DNA of 7,453 bases from Methanosarcina sp. (GCA_013331265.1 DUGS01000076.1:1-7453), one strand, 5' to 3'; shown: positions 1 through 6,895, counted from the stretch's first letter. The notes: generated from the sequence alone by a model not told the origin. Translations and numbers: made by a program.

Positions 1-1
1 T

Positions 2-499
2 ATTCAGGGCATTGCTAATATCTCCAGTGCGATAGTAAATCCCAGGCCGATTGATGAGAATCCAGAAGACCAGACTCCAAATGAAGAAATTGAAGAAGAT
101 GAGTCTGATGATGCAGACCCGGAACCAGTGGAACAGATCCCGAAAAATCCATTTGAGGATCTGAAAAAAGCTGCTAAAAAACAGCCTAAAAGGGTTGACT
201 CCAAACTTATTGATCCCATCTCCTTCTACAGGACTATTGTCTGGAGCAAGGACATGGTGGGAAAATACGATCAGGACGCAATAAAGGAATTAATTGAAGT
301 GTTCTCCCTCTTAGGATATATTCCCAGTGATCTTAAAGAGATTATTATTAAAGTCATTGAAATACTTGGTAAAAATAACAACCTTGATGATGCTGTGGTG
401 GATCTGTACAGGCTTTATAATATACTTAATCCCGAAGATCCGTCCCTTGATTCCAAAATGCTGGGTTACATCCTGAATGAAAAAATGAACGTAAAATAA
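2..499 (+). CDS. flaD/E: Archaellum accessory protein of the ArlC/D/E (FlaD/E) family, 5'-truncated by the window edge
   Basis: An open frame runs from base 2 to a TAA at 497-499, giving 165 residues of a protein whose start is outside the window. The first part is an acidic, proline-rich linker (about residues 19-43, with Glu/Asp runs), then a short Lys-rich stretch. A compact helical C-terminal region follows (about 72-155), starting PISFYRTIVWSKDMV and containing LGYIPSDLKE. Its W..MV.KY...AI.EL...F..LGYI pattern resembles the C-terminal FlaD/E domain, where the usual form is W..FL..K.G followed by GWIS. ArlC/D/E proteins form a cytoplasmic collar around the ArlH/ArlI motor in Euryarchaeota and link it to CheF/CheY switching; that role is family knowledge. 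The gene lies 22 bp before arlG, as expected for an arl operon. Whether it is a D, E or fused C/E protein cannot be decided without the N-terminus. Confidence 0.8.
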   Translation: MQGIANISSAIVNPRPIDENPEDQTPNEEIEEDESDDADPEPVEQIPKNPFEDLKKAAKKQPKRVDSKLIDPISFYRTIVWSKDMVGKYDQDAIKELIEVFSLLGYIPSDLKEIIIKVIEILGKNNNLDDAVVDLYRLYNILNPEDPSLDSKMLGYILNEKMNVK

Positions 500-521
500 A
501 CAATATTATGGTGAAAAACGT

Positions 522-995
522 ATGTCCAAGGAAGTGATTGCTTCAGCGATACTCGTAATTGTGAGTGTTATAGCTGCAGTGGCTTTTGTTAATGCCATAC
601 TTCCTTCTGTATATGGTCTATCTGACTCTTACAATTCCATTGCGTATAATATGGAAGACCAGTTTAAAACAGATATCGATATCATCTTTATTTATCCTGA
701 TGGAAATAATGTTTCTGTCTGGATAAAAAATGTCGGGTCATCAAATATACCTCTTTCCCAGCTACAATTCAGTGACATATTCATAATGTCTTCTTCAGGC
801 TACTGGAATCCAGGATTTGAATCTGCTTCAACTCCTTCATGGAAATACACTCTTGAAAATGGCGGTGGAGACACCTGGAATCGTGGGGAGACTATTAAGG
901 CAACAATAACGCTTGATTCCCTGCCAAGTGATATTTATAAAATCACATTTTTCCTTTACAACGGGGTATCAGCATCAGATACATTCTCAAAGTGA
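522..995 (+). CDS. arlG: Archaellar stator protein ArlG (FlaG)
   Basis: This is a 157-residue protein with one N-terminal membrane helix (about residues 5-28, ASAILVIVSVIAAVAFVNAI). A mostly beta-strand extracytoplasmic domain follows. The segment after the helix (LSDSYNSIAYNMEDQFKTDI, then a hydrophobic strand and VWIKNVGSSNIP) matches the ArlG pattern of a polar heptad-like linker, TDI.II, and a VKN.GS strand. In the family, ArlG forms a filament capped by ArlF, which binds the S-layer and acts as the static part of the motor. The start ATG at 522 is preceded by GGTGA (510-514) at a 7-nt spacing. One N-glycosylation sequon (NVS) fits an external domain. The gene is followed by arlF after 4 bp. 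F and G names are often swapped in automatic annotation. I assign G because the gene with the ITENGIVS-type ending is the downstream one. Confidence 0.8.
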   Translation: MSKEVIASAILVIVSVIAAVAFVNAILPSVYGLSDSYNSIAYNMEDQFKTDIDIIFIYPDGNNVSVWIKNVGSSNIPLSQLQFSDIFIMSSSGYWNPGFESASTPSWKYTLENGGGDTWNRGETIKATITLDSLPSDIYKITFFLYNGVSASDTFSK

Positions 996-999
996 TATT

Positions 1000-1473
1000 A
1001 TGGGCCTTGATACAATAATCGTAGCGTTCTTTGTGATTGGGGCGGTTCTGGTTGTTGCAGGCACTATTACGATGGGGGCTAATAATCTTGTAGAGTCTTC
1101 TTACAACGGATACGTTTCAGCTCACCATACAATGATGGATCGGCTTCAAACCAGAATTGAAATCCAGAATATAGCGTTTAATGTCACAACAAACCATGCC
1201 AACTTCACGGTTGCGAACACAGGTGAAACCAAATTAGGCAACTTCGGTCTCTGGGATGTTATCCTGGTAAAAGATAGTAAGGTGTCCTATCTGAATGAAT
1301 CTCAATATAACATAACACCTAACGTGGATATCATAAATCCTGGCATTCTGGACCCGCATGAAAGTATTACTATTGAATTACTGGTCGACCTGAAGACCAA
1401 TGACAACTTTACTGTAAAAATTATTACTGAAAATGGTATCGTCTCTTCCGCAGAGCATCTGGTAGGTGAATAA
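1000..1473 (+). CDS. arlF: Archaellar stator protein ArlF (FlaF)
   Basis: This 157-residue protein has an N-terminal membrane helix (about residues 5-25, beginning MGLDTIIVAFFVIGAVLVVA). An amphipathic linker with MMDRLQTRIEIQN follows. The rest is a beta-sandwich-like domain with FTVANTGETKLG and a closing strand FTVKIITENGIVSS. The VxNTGxxxL strand and the terminal K.ITENG motif are typical of ArlF, the extracytoplasmic protein that binds the S-layer and anchors the motor. Five N-x-S/T sequons (NVT, NFT, NES, NIT, NFT) fit a surface-exposed glycoprotein. I chose ATG 1000, four bases after the arlG stop, with GTGAT (992-996) just upstream. The longer in-frame start at 913 would lie inside arlG and put a poorly hydrophobic stretch ahead of the membrane helix. 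The arlH start follows almost at once. Confidence 0.8.
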   Translation: MGLDTIIVAFFVIGAVLVVAGTITMGANNLVESSYNGYVSAHHTMMDRLQTRIEIQNIAFNVTTNHANFTVANTGETKLGNFGLWDVILVKDSKVSYLNESQYNITPNVDIINPGILDPHESITIELLVDLKTNDNFTVKIITENGIVSSAEHLVGE

Positions 1474-1474
1474 A

Positions 1475-2191
1475 ATGGGAGATAAAGAGGAAAAAAAGAA
1501 TATTATTTCAAGCGGTAATGATGAGATTGATAAAAAATTAGGTGAGGGCATCCCTTTAGGTTCCCTTGTGCTCATCGAAGGAGAAAACGATACCGGTAAG
1601 AGTGTACTCTGCCAGCAACTGGCTTATGGCGGCCTGAACCAGCTTCACAGGATAGCATATTATTCAACTGAGAATACCATTAAAAGTATGCTGGGCCAAA
1701 TGGAAAGTCTGAGCCTCGATATCTCGGATTTTTACAGCTGGGGATATTTCAGGATATTTCCGGTTCACCTTGAAGGTGTAGAGTGGACTCCCGAACAAAT
1801 GAAAGGTACTTTGCATCTTGTTACAGATCATATTAAAAGTGTCAAAGAAAGAGTCATTATAATCGACTCTCTCACGATGTTTACCACATACTCTGATGAA
1901 GATAATATTCTTGAATTTCTCACAAGTTTGAAAAATTTGTGCGACAAGGGATATACGATTTTCATTACTTTACATCAACATGCTTTCAAAGAAGACACTC
2001 TTGTCAGAATACGGTCAGCATGTGATTGTCATCTGTTCTTGAGAAAGGAACAGCTCACTGATCGTTATATTAGTGTTATGGAAGTCTCAAAAATAAGAGG
2101 CGCTAAGAAAAGCACAGGTAATATAGTGAGCTTTGAAGTCCAGCCTGGGTTCGGTTTAAAGATAATTCCAATATCACAGGCCAAAGTATAA
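1475..2191 (+). CDS. arlH: Archaellum motor ATP-binding protein ArlH (FlaH)
   Basis: This 238-residue protein has a single KaiC/RecA-like domain. The Walker A motif is GENDTGKS (residues 36-43, K42). Walker B is VIIIDSLT (127-134, D131). STEN at 64-67 sits where KaiC-type ATPases carry catalytic glutamates. The segment GNDEIDKKLGEGIPLGSLVLI (about 14-34) is the usual approach to the P-loop in this family. ArlH binds ATP, stacks on the ArlI hexamer beneath ArlJ and is needed for assembly; this is family knowledge. I take ATG 1475 as the start because AGGTGA (1464-1469) lies 5 nt upstream. A GTG at 1466 in the same frame falls inside that ribosome-binding site. The start codon lies one base after the arlF stop (1471-1473), so the two genes are probably translationally coupled. 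Confidence 0.92.
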   Translation: MGDKEEKKNIISSGNDEIDKKLGEGIPLGSLVLIEGENDTGKSVLCQQLAYGGLNQLHRIAYYSTENTIKSMLGQMESLSLDISDFYSWGYFRIFPVHLEGVEWTPEQMKGTLHLVTDHIKSVKERVIIIDSLTMFTTYSDEDNILEFLTSLKNLCDKGYTIFITLHQHAFKEDTLVRIRSACDCHLFLRKEQLTDRYISVMEVSKIRGAKKSTGNIVSFEVQPGFGLKIIPISQAKV

Positions 2192-2228
2192 GATAATTTG
2201 AAAATAACTAGCCGCGCACGGGGTTTAC

Positions 2229-4073
2229 ATGGATAGCATTGAGGATAAGCTGAGTACTGAAGATGGTCATGTACTTAACGCAGGCGTATATACAAATTTT
2301 CCGTTTAAACCAAAAAAATTTGATGGACATGACCATTCAAATCTGAAGACATGTAACCTTTACAAGCTCCTCCCTCCGGAAATGCAGGCTGAAGTTGAAA
2401 AAAACCTTCATCTCCTGGAGTACCTGCATATCCTGCCCATAGATACAATGGGTATACCCAGATATGTCTCCAATCTCGAGTCAAAACATGGAGATATAGA
2501 GAACCCCAATCTGATATACAAGGTCAACGACCAGATATACGTGCATATTTATCCAAACAAAAACGACGTAAGAAATTTCTATATTCCCATTGAGCCTATC
2601 CTCCTTACCGGAGTTGGAAACCTCATTAAAGAACTGGAAACAAAACTTGTAGATTACCTTACAGGGATTGAGTTTGATCCTGAAAATTTAGAAGAAAAGG
2701 AAAGGATATTGAGAGAGTCCTTAGATGCTGTTTGCGTAATTGGACAAAAAAAGCAGGTTGACAAATCTACTTCCGGTGTTAATAAACTATTATGGTCCAG
2801 ATTATTTCCAGCCAGGGAGGACCCTGATAAAAATCGTATGTACATGACAAAAGAGCAGTTTGACGCTCTGAAGTATTCCGTTATCCGGGATAAAATCGGA
2901 GTTGGTTTCCTTGACCCTTACATAAATGATAACAAAATTGAAGATATTACCTGCAATGGTCTGGGGCCGATCTTTATCGAACATAAGGTATTCAAGGGTT
3001 TGAGAAGTGTTATTGAATTCAACGATAATGATGCACTCAACCAGTACATTGTCAGGCTTGCAGAGAGGATCGGAAAACCCATTACTTTCAAAAACCCTAT
3101 AGTGGACTCCACACTTCCAGACGGGTCAAGAATTAATATTGTTTTTGGAGATGATATCAGTAAAAACGGGAGTAATTTCACCATAAGAAAGTTTGCTGAT
3201 ATTCCGTTCAGTATTCTACAGGTCATAAAAGGAGGGACTATGGACTACAGGATGGCAGCTTACCTGTGGATCCTGATCGGTGAAGGAATGAGTGGTTTCA
3301 TATGCGGAGAAACTGCCAGCGGTAAGACAACCACGTTGAACGGTATAACGGCATTTATAAATCCTGATTCAAAACTGGTTTCAATCGAAGATACGCCCGA
3401 ACTGCAGATCCCTCATAAAAACTGGACCAGAGAAACAACAAGAGGAAGTACAAGGGGTGGGGGTGTAGGGGAAGGTAGCGGTTCGGATGTTACAATGTTC
3501 GACCTTCTCAAAGCGGCATTGAGGCAGAGACCAAATTACATCCTTGTAGGAGAAATCCGAGGAGTTGAAGGCAATGTCGCATTCCAGGCTATGCAGACAG
3601 GACACCCTGTCATGTCAACGTTCCACGCTGCAAATGTAGAAAAATTGATCCAGAGACTTACTGCTGAGCCTATAAACATCCCAAAAACATACGTGGATAA
3701 CCTCAACTTTGTTTTAATCCAGTCTGCGGTCCGTAGACCGGACGGCAAGCTTGTGAGGAGAGTTCTCAGTATAAATGAGGTTCTTGGGTACAATCCGGAT
3801 AAAGGTGGAATTTCATTCATTGAAGCTTTTTCATGGGATCCTGTTACTGATACACATGTTTTCAGTGCTATGGGAAGTTCATATATCCTTGAAAATAAAA
3901 TCGCCACAAGGCTTGGAATTCCCGGCAAAAAAAAGAAAGTAATTTATGATGAAATTGAAAAACGGGCAAAAATACTGGAGAGATTGGACAGTGAAGGAAT
4001 TGTAAATTACTGGGAATTTTTTAACACTATCGCAAAGATTACAAAAGCCGGTATGCTGAGGATCCAGTTTTAA
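2229..4073 (+). CDS. arlI: Archaellum assembly and rotation ATPase ArlI (FlaI), type II/IV secretion family
   Basis: This 614-residue cytoplasmic ATPase powers archaellin export and filament rotation as a hexamer under ArlJ. The visible parts, in order, are as follows. The N-terminal region contains LLPPEMQAEVEK (about 47-58). The N-domain motif GFLDPYINDNKIEDITCNG spans 226-244. VDSTLPDGSR is at 292-301. The Walker A motif GETASGKT is at 360-367. The Asp box SIEDTPEL is at 385-392. A Gly/Ser/Arg loop (RGSTRGGG, GEGSGSD) follows. Walker B ILVGE is at 438-442, with E442 the likely catalytic base. The His box TGHPVMSTFHA is at 457-467. All signature residues are present, so the enzyme looks active. 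At 614 residues it is longer than the roughly 500-560 typical of family members, with the extra length mostly N-terminal. ATG 2229 is the first possible start after an in-frame TAA at 2205. No good Shine-Dalgarno site precedes it, only GGGG at 2220-2223. A 37-bp gap separates it from arlH. Confidence 0.95.
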   Translation: MDSIEDKLSTEDGHVLNAGVYTNFPFKPKKFDGHDHSNLKTCNLYKLLPPEMQAEVEKNLHLLEYLHILPIDTMGIPRYVSNLESKHGDIENPNLIYKVNDQIYVHIYPNKNDVRNFYIPIEPILLTGVGNLIKELETKLVDYLTGIEFDPENLEEKERILRESLDAVCVIGQKKQVDKSTSGVNKLLWSRLFPAREDPDKNRMYMTKEQFDALKYSVIRDKIGVGFLDPYINDNKIEDITCNGLGPIFIEHKVFKGLRSVIEFNDNDALNQYIVRLAERIGKPITFKNPIVDSTLPDGSRINIVFGDDISKNGSNFTIRKFADIPFSILQVIKGGTMDYRMAAYLWILIGEGMSGFICGETASGKTTTLNGITAFINPDSKLVSIEDTPELQIPHKNWTRETTRGSTRGGGVGEGSGSDVTMFDLLKAALRQRPNYILVGEIRGVEGNVAFQAMQTGHPVMSTFHAANVEKLIQRLTAEPINIPKTYVDNLNFVLIQSAVRRPDGKLVRRVLSINEVLGYNPDKGGISFIEAFSWDPVTDTHVFSAMGSSYILENKIATRLGIPGKKKKVIYDEIEKRAKILERLDSEGIVNYWEFFNTIAKITKAGMLRIQF

Positions 4074-4086
4074 GTTGGTGGTTTAG

Positions 4087-5709
4087 ATGGGTATCTATGA
4101 GATAAAAAACATTTTTTACAGAAGGTCTAATTCAGGATCCATTTTAGACCAGCTCTCTCACAAATACAGACATTTCCTACAAGAACTCTATATAAGTAAC
4201 GATATGCTTTTTGCTCTTACTTATATGGCTTCAATATCAACTGCCAACCTTACAAGAGACAAAATATTCACAAGTATATCTGATAAAAAAGAATATTGTC
4301 CAAGTAAATATTTTAATCAGATTAGAGAACTGGCTCAGAACTGGCATTATGATTACGCCAATGCATGTGAGCTCGTATCCACAAAAGTGACTAACGAGAG
4401 AATGAGGGAACTTCTTAACAGGCTATCAAACGCTATAGCTGCAGGAGAACCTGATAATGAATTCCTCACAAAAGAATGGAAGCTGTTTAAGACAAAAAGA
4501 AAAGATGAGTTCGAAAGAAACCTTGAGACTACCAAAGAATGGTCAAACGCTTACACAGCATTGCTTGTCTCGACATCTCTTGTAGCTATAATCATGTTAC
4601 TTTCTGTAATCTTATATAACGTAGGTGACCCGGCAGATACGCTTTATTCCACAATGGTGATTATATTTTTTATGTCACTTTTTGCGGTTGGATTACTTTA
4701 TAAATGCTCTCCTAAAGATTCTAAAGTCCATAATCTAAGCATAAAATCAAAAGAACAGGTATACATCCATAAGTGGATTCCTCTTACACTTACTCTTTCC
4801 ACTCTTGCTATTATGATATTTACCATTATACCGACTTTTGTTGGTTCACCTGAGTTTTTCATCGATATCAAAGGAGTCGGAATGGTTCTTGCAGGAGTTA
4901 TTATGTTGCCTGTCGGAATTGTGGCAAATAGAGATATTGATAAAATCAACAAAAGGGATGAAAGTTATACAACTTTCATAAGTAGTCTGGGGTCTATTAT
5001 AAGTGGTTCCGGCCTGACAGTTCCAAAAGCCCTTATAAAGATTGACCCAAAAAACCTTGGGGAGCTTAAAGAAATGAGTCAGGAGCTCTACAAGAAACTG
5101 GCAGCCGGATTGGACCCTGCGCTGTGCTGGGAGAGATTTGTCGGAGAGACTGGAAGCTATTTGATCTACAAATTGACAAATGTTTTTGTAGATGCTGTAA
5201 ATTTCGGGGGTAATGCAGAAGTGGTAGGTGAGCTTGTGAGTTCATCCAACCTTGAGCTGGTTCTTTTGAGAATGAAAAGGGAACGAATAGCCAAAGGATT
5301 TACCAGTCTCGTCATACCCCTGCATGTATCAATGATTGCCCTGCTTCTCTTTATAGAGCAGATCCTGATGATATTTTCTACTATCATATCATCCCTTTTT
5401 ACCCAGTTTGAGATTGATGAATCAAAACTTGAAGGCATACCCGGAGGCTTAAGCGGTATGAATTTAGGTATATTCGGGGGTGTCCCTCTCGAATTACTAT
5501 GCAAGTTTGTTGTGACAGTAACGATTATTCTAACGCTTGCCAATATATTTGCAATAGTTGCCGTAAAAGGGGGGCCAATGTACTTAGCAATTTTCTACGG
5601 CGCATTTATGTTTACACTTTCAGGCATACTGATGATTATAGTCCCTCCATTAGTGAAAATGGTCTTTTCATTTGATGGAGTACTTGATAGTCTCGCAGGA
5701 GGCGTATGA
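4087..5709 (+). CDS. arlJ: Archaellum membrane platform protein ArlJ (FlaJ), TadC/GspF-like
   Basis: This 540-residue integral membrane protein is the platform on which the archaellin filament is assembled and which couples ArlI to rotation. A soluble N-terminal helical region (about 1-153, with the basic segment FKTKRKDEFERN) precedes about seven predicted membrane helices: near 156-180, 188-207, 230-252, 264-281, 405-431, 474-496 and 500-525. Between helices 4 and 5 is the large cytoplasmic domain (about 282-404). It contains the TadC-like signature SSLGSIISGSGLTVPKAL, then a helix-rich part ending in LRMKRERIAKGF just before helix 5. Charged cytoplasmic loops of this kind contact ArlI in the family. 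ATG 4087 is preceded by GGTGGT (4077-4082), 13 bp after the arlI stop. The TGA stop overlaps the next gene's start (ATGA), suggesting translational coupling. Assignment rests on the order H-I-J and the helix/loop layout. Confidence 0.93.
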   Translation: MGIYEIKNIFYRRSNSGSILDQLSHKYRHFLQELYISNDMLFALTYMASISTANLTRDKIFTSISDKKEYCPSKYFNQIRELAQNWHYDYANACELVSTKVTNERMRELLNRLSNAIAAGEPDNEFLTKEWKLFKTKRKDEFERNLETTKEWSNAYTALLVSTSLVAIIMLLSVILYNVGDPADTLYSTMVIIFFMSLFAVGLLYKCSPKDSKVHNLSIKSKEQVYIHKWIPLTLTLSTLAIMIFTIIPTFVGSPEFFIDIKGVGMVLAGVIMLPVGIVANRDIDKINKRDESYTTFISSLGSIISGSGLTVPKALIKIDPKNLGELKEMSQELYKKLAAGLDPALCWERFVGETGSYLIYKLTNVFVDAVNFGGNAEVVGELVSSSNLELVLLRMKRERIAKGFTSLVIPLHVSMIALLLFIEQILMIFSTIISSLFTQFEIDESKLEGIPGGLSGMNLGIFGGVPLELLCKFVVTVTIILTLANIFAIVAVKGGPMYLAIFYGAFMFTLSGILMIIVPPLVKMVFSFDGVLDSLAGGV

Positions 5710-6593
5710 ATATGGACCTTATAACTATATACGAAAAAAACTTTACAATCTTCATAGGTATTTTTGTAACTCTGGCTGTAATGGGGACAACAACTCTATA
5801 TGACAGATATAAAAGTAAAGGCGGAGCCTCATTTGATCTTAAAGAGTTTAAACTTTTTTCGGGGATAGGTTCGAAAAAAACAGCTATTGGTTCTGAGGGC
5901 TTTAAACCGTTTTCTGAGTTCAGCAAAAAATTTAGCAGTTTAATCAAGAATAATTTCGGCTCAAGCCAGAATAAATCCAGCTCTATTCAGAGTAACTCCA
6001 GTGAAAATTTCCTTGTACAGGTGAAAACAAAAGTCCTGAAAGCAAAAGATGCTCTTCAGAAGCTTTTTGTTAATTCCCAAAAATCTGATAACTGGAAACC
6101 AGATCTAAAAATGAGTGGAACTGACAAAGTTAACACTCTTGATAAAGTAGTTGAATCTAAAAAAGACGAGTTAGATTTTGATGACGGCCTTCTATCTAAA
6201 ATGTCTACTTCAAACACTTTAACAGGCAGCAGTCCTGAACTTAAGGCTGCATTACCATCTCCTGTTGAGATGTTTTCAGACCTGGATATGTCGTTTGATA
6301 ATGATTTTAAATTAGATGAAAGTGAATTTGCGATTAAAGTTGATGGACTGGATAACGAACCAGCTGAAAATAACTTCGAATTTAACGAGAATGTTACAGA
6401 GGTTAAGTTTGGTGACGAAAGTGACGATTTAATAGATTCGCTAAAAAAAGATATCGTAGTTAAGAGAGAGGAAAAGATTAATTTCATGGATAATATGAAA
6501 GGGGAAAATCTGGATTTGAAGCTGATGAAATCTGACCTTGAAGGCGTTCTCAATAATCTAAATAAATACAGGCATTTTACAAATCATAACTGA
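5706..6593 (+). CDS. Unrecognised arl-linked single-pass membrane protein with a long charged, low-complexity tail
   Basis: I do not recognise this 295-residue protein. It has one hydrophobic helix near the N-terminus (about residues 13-31, FTIFIGIFVTLAVMGTTTL). Basic residues follow at once (DRYKSKGG), so the positive-inside rule predicts N-outside and the roughly 260-residue tail in the cytoplasm. The tail is polar and repetitive in composition: Ser/Lys/Phe-rich at about 36-110 (SSLIKNNFGSSQNKSSSIQ), mixed at 110-165, strongly acidic at about 190-255, and a likely amphipathic C-terminal helix (LKLMKSDLEGVLNNLNKYR). There is no signal peptidase site, nucleotide-binding motif, metal-binding cysteine pattern or enzyme motif that I can see. 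Its ATG (5706) overlaps the arlJ stop as ATGA, which argues for co-translation and a role at the motor. A second ATG at 5712 is an alternative start. The helix-plus-cytoplasmic-tail layout recalls ArlX of Crenarchaeota, but I see no sequence similarity, so this is only a hypothesis. Confidence 0.75.
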   Translation: MNMDLITIYEKNFTIFIGIFVTLAVMGTTTLYDRYKSKGGASFDLKEFKLFSGIGSKKTAIGSEGFKPFSEFSKKFSSLIKNNFGSSQNKSSSIQSNSSENFLVQVKTKVLKAKDALQKLFVNSQKSDNWKPDLKMSGTDKVNTLDKVVESKKDELDFDDGLLSKMSTSNTLTGSSPELKAALPSPVEMFSDLDMSFDNDFKLDESEFAIKVDGLDNEPAENNFEFNENVTEVKFGDESDDLIDSLKKDIVVKREEKINFMDNMKGENLDLKLMKSDLEGVLNNLNKYRHFTNHN

Positions 6594-6633
6594 TCAACTG
6601 TTTATTCTGAAATTGAAATAAATTACAGTTCTA

Positions 6634-6660
6634 AATAATAATAATAATAATAATAATAAT
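6634..6660. repeat. Perfect (AAT)9 trinucleotide microsatellite
   Basis: Nine uninterrupted AAT units fill 27 bp in the gap between the arl-linked gene and the small membrane protein gene. They end six bases before a candidate TATA element. Simple repeats of this length are prone to slippage. Because the repeat is non-coding, a change in length would alter spacing rather than reading frame. Confidence 0.97.
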
Positions 6661-6661
6661 A

Positions 6662-6674
6662 CTGAATTTAAAAA
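6662..6674 (+). promoter_or_regulatory. Possible archaeal BRE/TATA promoter element for the 59-residue protein
   Basis: CTGAA (6662-6666) followed by TTTAAAAA (6667-6674) resembles a purine-containing BRE next to an AT-only TATA box. Transcription would be expected to start roughly 25 bp downstream, near 6698, leaving a short leader that carries the GTGAT ribosome-binding site at 6706-6710. The surrounding DNA is very AT-rich, so a chance match is quite possible. Confidence 0.3.
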
Positions 6675-6715
6675 CAAAAAAATTGTAGAATAACAAGAAA
6701 AGTGAGTGATGAAAA

Positions 6716-6895
6716 ATGGTAGATGCAAAATATATTGGGCTTATAGTTTTAGCAGTGTTTTCAGGGTCAATGCTCGTATACACCTGGCTGTCCCTATATA
6801 ACAGGTTTGATCCCAGCGTGGTGTTTTATGCAGCGCTTCTTGTCTTATCTTTCTCTCTGATGCTGGTGAGAACTAAAACAACCCAAACTAATTAA
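6716..6895 (+). CDS. Small two-helix membrane protein, 59 residues, function unknown
   Basis: ATG at 6716 opens a 59-codon frame ending in TAA (6893-6895). GTGAT (6706-6710) lies 5 nt upstream, a good match to the archaeal Shine-Dalgarno core. The protein starts MVDAKYIGLIVLAVFSGSML and has two predicted membrane helices, about residues 6-27 and 34-52. A short polar turn (LYNRFDPS) joins them, and a basic-polar tail (RTKTTQTN) ends the protein. This gives a helical hairpin with both ends probably in the cytoplasm. I recognise no family. It lies 122 bp beyond the last arl-linked gene on the same strand, so it could be a weakly coupled operon member or, given the candidate TATA box at 6667-6674, an independent transcript. 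Hydrophobicity pattern, a proper ribosome-binding site and a following terminator-like region support a real gene. Confidence 0.6.
   Translation: MVDAKYIGLIVLAVFSGSMLVYTWLSLYNRFDPSVVFYAALLVLSFSLMLVRTKTTQTN

Noticed and set aside
913..999. Longer in-frame start for the ArlF protein
   Set aside because: It lies inside arlG, lacks a suitable ribosome-binding site and would add a non-family extension before the membrane helix. ATG 1000 directly after the arlG stop fits better.
1466..1474. GTG start for ArlH three codons upstream
   Set aside because: The GTG is part of the AGGTGA ribosome-binding site that serves ATG 1475.
5166..5947. Open reading frames on the - strand opposite arlJ and the following gene
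   Set aside because: They show the composition expected of antisense shadows, with no recognisable motifs, and overlap well-supported genes. The same holds for the - strand frames over arlI and the first gene.
6056..6553. 165-codon - strand frame rich in Ser and Leu
   Set aside because: It is opposite the Asp/Glu/Lys-rich tail of the arl-linked protein. Acidic and Ser-rich codons read as Ser/Phe/Leu in antisense, which explains its length.
6596..6630. Imperfect inverted repeat (AACTG-TTTATT with AATAAA-CAGTT) after the arl-linked gene, as a terminator
   Set aside because: The stem is almost all A-T with a three-base bulge and no U-tract follows, so it was not listed as a terminator.
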